From: Apostichopus japonicus
Lineage: Eukaryota; Echinodermata; Holothuroidea; Aspidochirotida; Stichopodidae
NCBI RefSeq assembly: GCF_037975245.1
Contig: NC_092580.1
Coordinates: 31,114,001 to 31,178,000 of the forward strand
DNA length: 64,000 bases
Direction: 5' to 3'
Shown: positions 48,701 through 57,659 of the stretch, piece after piece
How the letters are laid out: each line of letters opens with the position of its first letter
Numbering within the stretch: the first letter of the stretch is position 1
Position numbers and translations under genes: made by a program
The notes under the pieces: generated by a model
Databases searched by the model: none
What the model was told of the DNA's origin: nothing
The model's input: only the letters and a program-made list of their open reading frames with translations

Positions 48701-51327
48701 AGAGTCATAGAATGTGCTTGCTACGATCGACCAAGACTAGTTTTTATTATCCTAGCCAAATCATTTTTCAAACACCTAGTACAGAACTTACTCCGTCTTA
48801 TATACAATCAAACTTTTGCAACGTTTGTAATATTCCTCGGCAACTTCTGGTAGAGTCTGAAAACGGCTGTAGTTACACTAAGGATTCAACGCAAGTCACA
48901 ACCTTGATATGTCTAGAATTGCCTTTGCGGTTTTTGATCGCGATAACTTTCGTGGAAATTTCGTTGAAACTTCGTTGACAACCGTGCCCGGAGTAGTCTA
49001 AATCTTGTCAACGAAATTAACCGATTTTCAACTTTTTTTATCGATTTTTAACTTTTGTTATCGATCGTTGATTTTTTTTCAACGGGAGTTAAGCGAAATC
49101 AGTACTGTAAGTCAAAGTGAGGTCTGAAGTAGTCAAAGAAAAGAAACTACTATGAATTTCACCAGCAGATATGACTTGTGCCCGATGGGGGAGATAAGTT
49201 ATAATTTCAAAATTCTTGTTGCTCATTTTGGTAGGGTTAAAGTACTTGTTTTGCTGAGTAGCTTTTTCATTAAAAATTTTCGCAAAATCAAATGTGATCG
49301 TCTTCGTGAACATGCCAGAGCTTAAGATGAAGTCAGAATAAAAGCAAACTCACACAAGTGTACAGTCAGAATCTAATGAAATGTGTGTTTAGTACTTTTG
49401 GCACATTTTTGTAACCTCAGTGCCAACATGGACTGAAATGTGACAAAATAATACAAACGAAAAGAAGTACAAGGATACAGACATTTGTGTAAATGACACA
49501 GCCTTGTGTACCTGTAATCAGCGACGTGTGTATCATTATTAATGTTAGTGTGTCCCTACTCTATGTATATATTTGTTATATTATATATATATATATATAT
49601 ACATAAACATATATAATGACTGCATGTATGAAGTATTTGAACAAGGATGGATTAGGTTATTTAGATCCAGTAGGCCTACAGCTGGCAATTCTTCAGTCCT
49701 GACCAAATTCTGTGATCTGGAACCGTCTGCTTGACAATGTTTTGCCAGAAGATATCTTTGATTGTTACCCTTGGTTTATGTTCTCTTAGGCAGGCAAGTA
49801 TCCTGTGCGGTCAAATCAGCATATATGTTGGTGTGTAAGCGTGCGTGTGTGTCTGTGTGTGCAGTTTGTGATGCGAGCTTGTAAACACGGTATCTGAAGA
49901 TTTGTGACAAAATGTTATTTGAACAAAATTATAATTACATCAAAGAGATTGCGATGTCTGCCAAGTAGCGGACCCCAATCTGATCTGACAATGAGTTACA
50001 ATATAAATATTTTTATATCACTTTCGATCTGTTGCAGGGGATAAAATATTTGTTTCTACCATGTCGGTTGAAGGATTATTATTATATCCGAGATGTGGTC
50101 ACTGCTGCCAATCCAAAACAGAAACTGACGGCAGATCCTAGTGACGTAAGAGTATTTCATCCGGACTTTATCAGATATATTCAGAAAGTGTAAGTCCATT
50201 TTATCCTCCTGTTTTTTTGCTTTTGTTTTTACCTCAGTTCGTCTGGTTCTATGCATAGTATGTAACGATTAGGACGATATTTTCTTGATGAGGAGCAAAC
50301 CTGGAGCTTCTATATGCGTGGTTTTTCTAATAACAAATAACTCAAGAATTCTGTTGCACCCCCTGCTTGCCTTCCCCTTCTCTTCCCCCTCCCCCTCCAC
50401 CTTCCAAAAAAGGAAGAATTTTCTTCCCTTCTAATATCCAGAAAAAAAGTTTTTTTTTTTTGAGATACTGAAACATGTTGAATTTCTTGTAGCATAAATT
50501 TTCAATCTTTTTTATTTATTAATGATAATGATATTCAATGACTTCATTGCCATGAGTATAATTTTGCGAGCCTTTGTTTGAGCTCAGCAAATTGAGTAAC
50601 TATTGTCCATTTTCAGTCTATATTCCAAAACATCAAGGAATGTAAATAGAAGAAGAAGTTAAGCCAGGATTGTCATATCTTGATCCTTTGGGTGGTGCAA
50701 ACATTTTCTTTACCAAGCAGTTGTATCGTTACATTCAATATCATTTGAGTCGAAATGAATTGGAACTTGTGACGTAGTGACTATACTAAAGAAGCATGTC
50801 ACTTTATACCCTCTCTTATTCTCATTCTCCACACTTCTAAACACCCCCTTATTCCCCTACCCATTTCCTTTTCCTTCCCCACCCCTACTTTTCCAAGGCC
50901 CCTTCCCTTCCCTTGCCCCCTCCCATTCCTCCCACAATCTAAAGTAATAATAATCTTGTTGGTGGTATTTGCTGCTCTGTCACTTGTGACTCTGTTTTTA
51001 CATTGATAAATGTATCACAAAAGTTTATGCATCTGCTTCATAAATATCAATTTTTTCTTTAGATGGATGATAACCAAATCATTTCGCCCATCCACGGGAG
51101 CTGTTATGTTTTTTGCCGCCCTCCACGGTGGCTGCGATCAGATTAGTGTCTACGGGATGGGCTTCAATGCTCAGTACACAGAACATTACTACGATAAGGA
51201 GTATAAAAAATATACCAACTTCAAGGGAAGTCACGACTTTCAAAGAGAGATCAACATTTTGAAAAATCTACATAGTGAGGGAGTAATTAATTGGTATACC
51301 AGAGATATAGAAGAATTTCAGAGGTAG
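27628..51327 (+). CDS. ST6GalNAc-type sialyltransferase (GT29), complete, 7 coding exons
   Basis: Exons: 27628-27734, 28572-28785, 29552-29729, 42546-42702, 44885-45002, 50038-50189, 51063-51327. They join in frame to 1,191 nt, 396 residues. A short basic N-terminus (MRYKR) and one membrane segment (about residues 6-25, LLINTLAVVLGACIAFSLY) make a type II Golgi protein with a stem to about residue 165. Sialylmotif L spans about 190-240 (CAVVGNGGVMFKSG, then HDLVFRVNNA and DVGTKTTHY). Sialylmotif S is about 315-342 (RPSTGAVMFFAALHGGCDQI). Motif III is YTEHYYD (347-353), and motif VS is H366 with E371. Cys193 and Cys333 are the expected L-S disulfide pair. The family transfers sialic acid from CMP-sialic acid; the L and S motifs most resemble ST6GalNAc 1/2, which make alpha-2,6 links to O-linked GalNAc. 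Acceptor specificity is inferred. Intron 3 is 12.8 kb. Confidence 0.93.
28572..28785 (+). CDS. Sialyltransferase exon 2 (stem), GC donor
   Basis: Acceptor CTTTATAG; one base completes Gly36, then 71 codons of a Lys-rich stem (KHVANLKIVKVLKDIKASEK). It ends at TCG with GCAAGT following, a GC rather than GT donor. This is the end that meets the phase-0 start of exon 3 with the best consensus. The frame stays open to 28875, so a later weak GTTGTT donor is possible. Confidence 0.75.
29552..29729 (+). CDS. Sialyltransferase exon 3 (stem to catalytic domain)
   Basis: Acceptor CGATTTCAG, donor GTAAGA; 178 nt, phase 0 in, phase 1 out. It encodes TCSSSLQRKL to LPYWMPFGYKYHEEF, the region just before sialylmotif L. 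Confidence 0.88.
29730..38060. other. Large sialyltransferase intron, proximal part
   Basis: No exon recognised. It holds a dispersed duplication of a G-run segment (about 29812-29870 and 29962-30020, sharing GTTGCTTCACCTGTTGG), a TTCGTCATTGG short repeat array near 32095-32190, a duplicated CCCTATGAGAGTGATGGG near 35281 and 35312, and a possible solo DNA-transposon end near 33463-33491. Confidence 0.6.
32095..32192. repeat. TTCGTCATTGG short tandem array
   Basis: Irregular repeats of TTATTCGTCATTGG and TTCGTCA over about 100 bp within an intron. Shadow frames read as alternating VIRH/FVIG peptides. Confidence 0.8.
38050..38290. repeat. TACACATGATA minisatellite, left part
   Basis: Degenerate repeats of GGTATACACATGATA and variants such as GGTACACATGATACAAG. 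The array is interrupted by the hAT element at 38291 and resumes at 39839-39925. The antisense frames rich in VYTIYMYIMCIP are produced by it. Confidence 0.88.
38291..39838 (-). mobile_element. Non-autonomous hAT-like transposon, copy 2 (inverted)
   Basis: The reverse complement of the element at 13415-15243. Ends are TAGTGCTGTG and CACAGCCCTA, with a perfect 8-bp duplication GTATGGTA (38283-38290 and 39839-39846). It lacks the nested 295-bp MITE. It also lacks about 95 bp found in copy 1, and has about 110 bp (near 38985-39098, with a poly-G run) that copy 1 lacks. No transposase. Confidence 0.93.
39839..39925. repeat. TACACATGATA minisatellite, right part
   Basis: Continuation of the array split by the hAT insertion, with GGTATACACATGATATACA units. 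Confidence 0.85.
41087..41173 (+). mobile_element. SINE-like 3' tail
   Basis: GTAAAGCGCTTTGAGACC, then GGTATAAAGCGCTATATAAA and an (ATT)n-like end. This tail type is common in invertebrate SINEs and resembles the end of the SINE at 54165-54477. The promoter head was not found here. Confidence 0.65.
41405..41470 (+). mobile_element. Possible Penelope-like element tail fragment
   Basis: GAAGAAGATCCTGCTAGGATCG followed by AAACATCAGACC resembles the segment downstream of GIY-YIG domains in invertebrate Penelope-like elements. Recognition is by pattern only. Confidence 0.4.
42546..42702 (+). CDS. Sialyltransferase exon 4 (sialylmotif L)
   Basis: Acceptor CTCCACAG, donor GTAAGT; 157 nt. It contains CAVVGNGGVMFKSG and HDLVF, the donor-binding first half of motif L including Cys193. 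Confidence 0.95.
42868..42950 (+). mobile_element. tRNA-derived SINE head
   Basis: A-box-like TAGTTGGTTAGG (42875-42886) and a perfect B box GGTTCGAATCC (42915-42925) at tRNA spacing. It does not fold into a full tRNA with a clean acceptor stem, so I call it a SINE head within an intron. Confidence 0.6.
43240..43375. repeat. About 42-bp tandem repeat, four copies
   Basis: Units built on ATATTGTGGCCATTTGAG followed by TCTGTGTGACTTGGGACAG. It follows a TATG-rich microsatellite stretch (about 43150-43230). Confidence 0.85.
43432..43757. repeat. 64-bp minisatellite, five copies
   Basis: Regular units containing GTCCCCATACCC, CAATGCTAC, ACAGGTGACACGTTACA and GTTGACATACTGAAGTGCG, with few substitutions between copies. 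Confidence 0.93.
44735..44900 (+). repeat. Triplicated acceptor region of sialyltransferase exon 5
   Basis: Three copies of about 68-69 bp, each with a TTTTGT(C/T)ACAG acceptor followed by AGTG(G/A)ACAATG. Acceptor AGs end at 44747, 44815 and 44884; only the last continues into a coding frame. Use of the middle one meets TAA after 12 codons. Confidence 0.9.
44885..45002 (+). CDS. Sialyltransferase exon 5 (end of motif L)
   Basis: Acceptor TTGTTACAG, donor GTAAGT; 118 nt. It encodes VNNALRKGYETDVGTKTTHY. Both ends are locally duplicated: the acceptor is repeated at 44747 and 44815, and the donor side is repeated 100 bp downstream. Confidence 0.93.
44981..45105 (+). repeat. 100-bp tandem duplication across the exon 5 donor
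   Basis: AATGAAGTACCAAGGGACAA and the following donor recur at an exact 100-bp offset. The intron sequence after the first donor reappears at 49108-49183, past the inserted transposon, so the second copy was split by that insertion. Confidence 0.92.
45106..49107. mobile_element. 4,002-bp non-autonomous TA-flanked DNA transposon
   Basis: Perfect TIRs of 27 bp starting CAGTACTGATTTCGCTTAAC at both ends, flanked by TA at 45104-45105 and 49108-49109. The pre-insertion site can be read from the first donor copy (AAGGTAAGTC), which proves a TA duplication. Subterminal ATCGAAA/TTTATCGA motifs repeat on both sides. CAGT ends with TA targets suggest the Tc1/mariner group, but no transposase frame longer than about 90 codons exists, so the superfamily is inferred. 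The interior includes poly-T runs and a duplicated 20-bp GCCGTCAGGCCAGTTGAAAG (about 47776-47815). Confidence 0.9.
49570..49602. repeat. (TA)n microsatellite
   Basis: A run of about 11 TA units in an AT-rich part of the intron before sialyltransferase exon 6. Confidence 0.85.
50038..50189 (+). CDS. Sialyltransferase exon 6
   Basis: Acceptor CTGTTGCAG, donor GTAAGT; 152 nt ending in phase 2. It encodes GIKYLFLPCRLKDYYYIRDV and the segment between motifs L and S. Confidence 0.92.
51063..51327 (+). CDS. Sialyltransferase last exon (motifs S, III, VS)
   Basis: Acceptor TTTCTTTAG; 265 nt to TAG. It carries motif S with Cys333, YTEHYYD and the H366/E371 pair. A decayed Penelope-like fragment begins within about 80 bp of the stop. 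Confidence 0.95.
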
Positions 51328-51406
51328 TCTTGGGTGCATCTCGGTTCCAGAGAGGATAGAGAGGGAGCACAGATATAGCAGAGGAAGAAATATATACTGG
51401 ATCGCC

Positions 51407-52080
51407 ATGAGGAAGATGAGAGGGTTACAAAGGCAATCAATAGTTGCCTCTCGTTCCGTTCTCAACTTGTGTTCACAATTTGTGAGAGTCAGTTTACCTA
51501 CCTCAAGGTTATCGATCTGTGCTAGAAAGTTCTCTTACGGACCGACTAGTAGAATATTCTACTGTGTTCTTTGCAAAGAGGGCAATTATGTAGGTGAAAC
51601 AGGTTCTCAGGTCCAGTTATGTTTTAATATTCACAACAAATCAATTTGTGATAATTTTGCAGGACTCTCCATTTCCGAACATTTCGATATCATGGACATA
51701 TCTCTCGAAAACCTGAAATGTGTTTTAATTGCCTTGAACTTCAAATCCATATCTGAAGGTAAACAAAAAGAAACCCATTGGATTGTTCGTATTACGTCTC
51801 ACATCAACAGCCTCAACAAAGACTTGGGACCCCTTAACAACTACCAGTTCCACGAACATATGTAATCTTTGTTCCTTAATCCGCTCACTGTGTAGTCATA
51901 GTTTCTCTGGTATTAATTCCATCTCTGCCCCTCGTACTTACCTTGTGTCTCACTATCATTGTGTTACAATTAGTACTTTCATTCTACCACCAAGTATTGC
52001 TGACGAAGGTCAGCATTACTTGGCAATACAGCAATACTTGGTCCCAGGGGGACTGAAAAATTCTAATATATATATTTTCT
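51407..52080 (+). pseudogene. Decayed Penelope-like element fragment (GIY-YIG endonuclease)
   Basis: A 152-codon frame (51407-51865) contains FYCVLCKEGNYVGETGS, the GIY-YIG signature region, then SEHF, ENLKCV and ETHWIVRITSHI. This order is typical of the C-terminal endonuclease of Penelope-like retroelements. After the stop, a second frame has ADEGQHYLAIQQYLVPGG, another segment usual in such elements. The residue expected to be the catalytic Arg, upstream of the conserved His, appears to be Cys (LCFNIH). No reverse transcriptase is present upstream. It lies in the sialyltransferase 3' UTR or just beyond. Confidence 0.7.
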
Positions 52081-52132
52081 GAAACAGTACTCCTGATTTG
52101 TCAATTATGAGTCATATCTTGTTTCTCTGCTT

Positions 52133-52225
52133 TTGTCTAATATATCAATATATATGTATCAGTATATATATATCAATATATATATATCAATTTATATATG
52201 TATCAATATATATATGTCAATGTTA
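52133..52225. repeat. TATATCAATATA minisatellite
   Basis: Repeats of about 16 bp alternating ATCAATATATATAT and ATGTATCA, downstream of the Penelope-like fragment. Confidence 0.85.
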
Positions 52226-53427
52226 TTGATCGTAAGGACAGGAACAGAGAGGAAGGTTCTATTACCAAATTTGGTGCTTCTTAAGGTAATCAAGAGAAGC
52301 ATTGTGAACACAATAATAGGCAACCAGTATTTACAGAAATACAGTGTCTTTAAATCTTTTTCATGTTTTTTTTATACCCTCAAGCTCTTTTTGTGAAAGT
52401 TTATTCATGCTGCAGCTGCTCCTTTAGTTAAGATAAGGAAGTCAGGTTTGGTTACTTCGTAGATCACGCGATACCCGGAAAATCGCTGTTTTTTCTTCCG
52501 GGTATAAACCAATCGAGAGCTAACCTGGTTGAACCTTGAAATGTCACATTTGAAAAGGACTCATCACCAAGTGTAAATGCAAACTCAGGTTTGATTCGTG
52601 CGAGGTGGCTCTCCCTGAGAAGCGAGCTCTAAGGTAAAATGTTACGCAGTTCTCTAGTTACATGGGATGCACGGAACTGTGACGCTTATTATGCAGACTT
52701 GAAGATTATCAGCTATGAAGCTATTAAAACAAGTTTTTAGATCGATCCTGACTAGAAGGAAGCTGATGTTATTTGTCTTTCATATTTTTATTTAAAGTTA
52801 TTGAATTATATAAAATTAAGTGTGCAGGTAGCATGGTGCTGATTGAAATCATTTTTGGCAGGTATTTACTCCTGCATTTCTGCTGTCCGATCGCCTGCAT
52901 CTGTTTTTTCATATCGGTCTCATTAGTTATAAACTTGTGGGTACAATTTTTTTACATTTTTGGTTCCTTGTTAACACACAGACTGAACAAAGTTAATCTT
53001 TGAACTGAAATAATTTAACATTTTTGCACGGTTTTGCATGATTTTATATCTGTTTGATATCTGTTAGGTTTACACTGTACATGGTTTGTATGTTGTGCTC
53101 AACATATTTGTCCTGTTGGTTATTCATAAATGGTTTATTTTTCTCAAAGAGCATGATAACCTAATGTGTAGTGTCACAGGGACACAACAAAATCTGTTTT
53201 AAAAGATGACCATTTAATTATAAAACCATACTTAAAAGAAATATAATTTTTAGCAAAGCAGATATCTTTCTTTCCTGTTATTGTAAAAAATGCATATAAA
53301 ATTTCATCATATATTTAATTTAATAACTTTATATTTAAATAATGTAAATTTGGTTATGTTTGTTGATGTAAGTGGGTACTGTATCAGCTTTCATTTCATG
53401 GTACTTATGATTATTATATTATAGTCA

Positions 53428-53870
53428 ATTATTCTTGTTTCTGTTAATGAATGATGATCTATGAATCAGGAAATGGGCAAAATATCTGAAATTTTCTACA
53501 GATTATGATGATTAGTAAGTCGGTCTCCTTCCCTCTTTCTTACTGTTGCGTTGTTGGGTTTTCTTACAGCTTAGCCTCTGGTGCAAAACGCAGTGCTTGC
53601 TCTGTACGTTAGAGGTTGATATTGTTTCTGTTAATTATCTACGAATCTGGAAACAGGCAAAATATCTGAAGTTTCTACAGATTATGATTATTTGTAATTC
53701 AGTCTCTTTTCCTACCGTTGCGTTATTGCATTTTCTTACAGCTTAGCCTCTGGTGCTTATACGCAGTGCTTGCTCTGTACGTTAGAGGTTGTTTCTGTTT
53801 ACGAGTGATCAATGAACTGGGAAAAAGGCAACATATCTGAAAATTTCTACAGATTAGACAATCTAAGATT
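53428..53870. repeat. About 175-bp tandem duplication, 2.5 copies
   Basis: The landmark GGCAAAATATCTGAA recurs at 53476 and 53656, and as GGCAACATATCTGAA at 53827. Each full copy also has TTTTCTTACAGCTTAGCCTC and TGCTTGCTCTGTACGTTAG. Located downstream of the sialyltransferase stop. Confidence 0.9.
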
Positions 53871-54164
53871 CTAAAGATTGGAACAAGCATTAAAATGGGT
53901 ATGAATCTATGAGGAATATATATAAACCTAATCAAGATATCGATAGTTGCCATAGTATCAATCGTGTACCTGAAGTGAGAAACAAAGTGGCTTGTAAGGT
54001 TTAATATCCATTGAGATAATAAAAAAAAACCTTTTCTATTTGCCTTAATACTATTAACTCGATTGTTTTGACCATAGATCGGGTGGGTCACGTTCCAGCT
54101 TGACCGTTCTTTCCGATGAATCTGGTGTATTGATATGAAACTGCCCATGTTGAATGTGAAAAGA

Positions 54165-54477
54165 GAGTGTTGTGTTCTATTGGTTAAGGCAGTGAGTGGA
54201 TTTGTGATCTAAGGCTTGCAGGTTAAAATACCTGGCCAGATCATTTATACATTGTGTCCTTGGACAAGGCACTTTATCTCCATTACCTCTCTTCACCCAG
54301 GTGTATAAATGAGATAAGCCTGTGGGATAAACTGTCAGTTGGGTGCTATTTAGCTGTTGCCATGGAGGATTAGCTGTTTGACTGATTATTGTAGACCAGG
54401 GTAATATTGTGATGGGCCTTGAGCATCGTTATCAGTGGATATATCTGCGCTTTATAAACCCTCAATATTATTATTCA
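54165..54477 (+). mobile_element. tRNA-derived SINE, near full length
   Basis: The head has GGTTAAGGCAGTG (A-box-like) and a degenerate B box (GGTTAAAATACC). The central domain reads TGTGTCCTTGGACAAGGCAC, followed by TTCACCCAGGTGTATAAAT, a conserved domain of many invertebrate SINEs. The tail is GCGCTTTATAAACCCTCAA with (ATT)n. Confidence 0.8.
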
Positions 54478-55832
54478 GTATCATTAAAAGAGAATCCATA
54501 AATATGGAAATTTTTTGAAAAGGTCCTGTATGAATGATGTAGTAATTGATTTCATTACAACACTAAGATTTATGTTCTCCTTTGCCCGTCAAAAACAATA
54601 CCCTTTTGTTTTTAGTCGTTAATCCATGGCTTAAACTTCTCTGAGGCTGTTTCTAATAAATTGCTTATGTTCCCTTCAATCTTTGCTCTCATACTGGAAC
54701 AGAATTTATACAAATGCCCAATTCTATATGTGTTGCTTGCAAGACTTTTTCTTCACAATTTTGTTTGTATATTAATATACTATTTAATATTGTTATGAAG
54801 ACTTTTGTTGGATTTTTTACAGAATTATTTTAATCTTTTGGAAAAGCTCTTGAAAATGTACTTATTAAAATTACTATTCTCTTCCGAAATTTAAATTGTA
54901 TACCAGTTTAGTGCAATGATTAAACAAGAAAAAGTTTGAACCCTTGTTGTTGTTATTCTTCATGTCATTTTAAATTGTGCTGAAAATGAATATAGAAGCT
55001 GTTATTTATCTCTCAGTATACAAAGCACAGTGCTTCTACAGTCGTGGAATGACAGAAAACGTAAAATTTGTTACAATTTAGAACACATTAATTGAAATAA
55101 AATATATATATTTTCTCAACATAGGTAGGTAGTACAGGTGTAAGTTGTATATTCATCACATCAGAGTAATTACTGTAAACAAAACCATTTATAGTATCTC
55201 TCTCAATACATATACCCATCAAAACTTGATAACAATATATACATCACAAAAATAAATTCCATCAAGGCAATGACAGGCGATTAATTAAATATACCAAGGA
55301 GTCTATTAACGATGTGTACAACCTTCCATAACCCAACCAAAGAAACTTACTTAGATAAAATCCTAATCTTATATAAATTCAAATTGTGTTTAAGCCACAG
55401 TTACAGAGAAGTGACTTTTCCATGAAAATGTGATACTTTTCGGCATAAAAGAGAATGGCGCAACATAATGGAATTACCACAAAGATGACTGAAAAGTGGA
55501 ATAAAAATGTCCTTGTGTAATGTGACGTGAGAACAGGCTATAACTTGAGAAAAAAATCAAATAGTGACTTAACATTCTTGACCAGTAGGTCAATACACAA
55601 AGAATTAAAATTAAAGTGTGAAGAATAGAGATAATACAAACACATCGACTGGAGATTAGCTCGACCTAGTATTTCCCAAGTGTCAACAGAAGCTCATTGG
55701 AATCCCCATCCATCCATGTAATGATCCTAGACGGTACCCTTATCCAAGTTCACAAATCGACTTATCCTAAACAAGCCAAATTGGTAGTTTTCCAATGCTA
55801 ATACCACCTTATAATATCCTCCCCATTATCAC

Positions 55833-55936
55833 ACTTCAAAGTTCTCCTACTGACAGTACAAACAGTTTTAAACCTGATATCTAATACAAGCAGGATATTG
55901 ATACTGCTTGTACTGTCAGTATAAGTGCTTTGAAGC
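55833..55936. other. Long imperfect hairpin of about 104 nt
   Basis: 34-nt arms pair at about 28 positions. The core is TACTGACAGTACAA followed by (A/G)CAGT, with a loop of about 36 nt. It could be a short foldback MITE or a small-RNA precursor. No flanking duplication was found. Confidence 0.55.
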
Positions 55937-57599
55937 ATTACATGGAAGTATAACTTATAACTGGGTGGTTCCTAAACAGCTTATTTTTATTTATTTCAAA
56001 ATAAGATATTAAACTATATATATATGACCTAGTTCAAGGATGCAACAAAATATCTTCAACACTTTTCTAGAAAAAAAGGAATGGGGTGGGGGGGGAGTGG
56101 CATAAAATCTGAAACAGCACTAATCTTTACAAAATGAAAAGCTGCATACATCTGCTATTAAACCATCTGCCAAAATGTACAAGTACTTCAATGGTAATTT
56201 TAATTATGTTCTAATTTGTCACTGAAAATAGAATTATTTCAAGTTCAACCTGTCAAATTAGATGTTTGCAAATTGCAATGCACATGTTTGATCACCTATC
56301 AATCAGTAATTTCCCCATATTTACACTAGCATGCATTGTCAGCTTCACTGACCTAACTGCGTATATATACCTCTGTCCTCCCTGAATTTCAAAACTGAAT
56401 AATAGTACTGTTTGAACCTTTACATGTTCAGTTAAAATATGAATTAATTTACAAATTCATCAAGTCTAATTTCTCCGTACGCATATATTTTATTAGGGCT
56501 TGAAATATAAGATTTACTGTTCTAGCATAACATTTACCATTGATAATGGTAATAGTTCGAAATCATCTTGAATGTGGCACCGGCAGAAGTTGTCTTTGGC
56601 AATTTCGTTATCACTTAAAAGTGACAGCAAAGCTTGAGGACATTGCAACGATATGTCTTGAGCAAGACAGCAACTGTGAGTACAGGAAAAAATGAACCTG
56701 TCGTTAAATCAATATTTCTTATAAACCCATTCATTTTGGTTAAGGGACAACTTGGTTACAGGACAACTTGGACAAGTGGTTAAGGGACAATTTGGATGGA
56801 CGGGCTAGGTCAAAATATGGGACTAGCTATGAAACTCAATACATTACAAAGGCTTCCCTAAAGCTCATGTAACCCGTCTAGATTTTACTAAGATATGTTA
56901 CAAAAGATTATGCCAGCACCAATCCTCCCAGAAACCACTACCCAAACATACACAGTCCATCCAATAGATTGGGAGCATTGTTTGTTAAATTAAAAAGCAC
57001 ACTGAGAAAGAAGATGTCATATTCTAGTCCTAACAGGTATCTGTATTTATGGCAGTGAATCACCTGCCTCCCCCTGAACTCTCATCCAACCACCCCCCTC
57101 CTCCTTCCCACCCTACCACTCCAAACCCTTATCCTCTCTCACTGGTTCATCAAAGTTTCCATAACTAGTTCAAACCAATGTGCCCTCAAGCATTGGCAGT
57201 TTCATGTTTTGTTGTCTTCATGCACTCTCTACTATGTTCACAACTTTAACATGCATCTGTCATGCATGCATGCATCTGTCAGCCATGCATGACCTTTCCA
57301 TGACTCCATACCTTCTTCACCTACTATAACACAACTATAAAGGCCGCTCTCGTATTACAACACAAAAAATACACAAATACAGCCAATGCATTGTGTAGCA
57401 ATTGCACCAATGGAGTAATTACTTCATTGTAACACGCAACTTGAGAACGTCTCCCTGATCCTTCAGTGAAAATAGGCATATTCAACAAATACTGACAAAT
57501 CGTCAACATCTTTTAACCCGACCTTCATTACACACAAATAATAGTCAAGTAGAAAATATAGAACTGTATATTGCACTCTGTCCGGTTGTATGTCTCTCA

Positions 57600-57659
57600 C
57601 TTCACCTGGACCAGCTTCACCTGGACCAACTTCACCTGGACCGGCTTCACCTGGACCTT
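57600..57659 (-). repeat. 15-bp tandem repeat over the HDAC11 stop codon
   Basis: Four copies of GGTCCAGGTGAAG(C/T)(C/T) on the minus strand. The HDAC11 TGA lies within the first copy, and because 15 is divisible by 3 the same stop recurs in frame three more times. Confidence 0.93.

Larger units (their letters stand above)
52226..57600. other. Tail-to-tail intergenic interval
   Basis: The sialyltransferase (plus) and HDAC11 (minus) converge here. No gene is recognised. AATAAA candidates on the plus strand occur near 54655 and 55096; their complement on the minus strand occurs near 55990. The interval holds the tandem duplication, the SINE and foldbacks listed separately. Confidence 0.5.
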
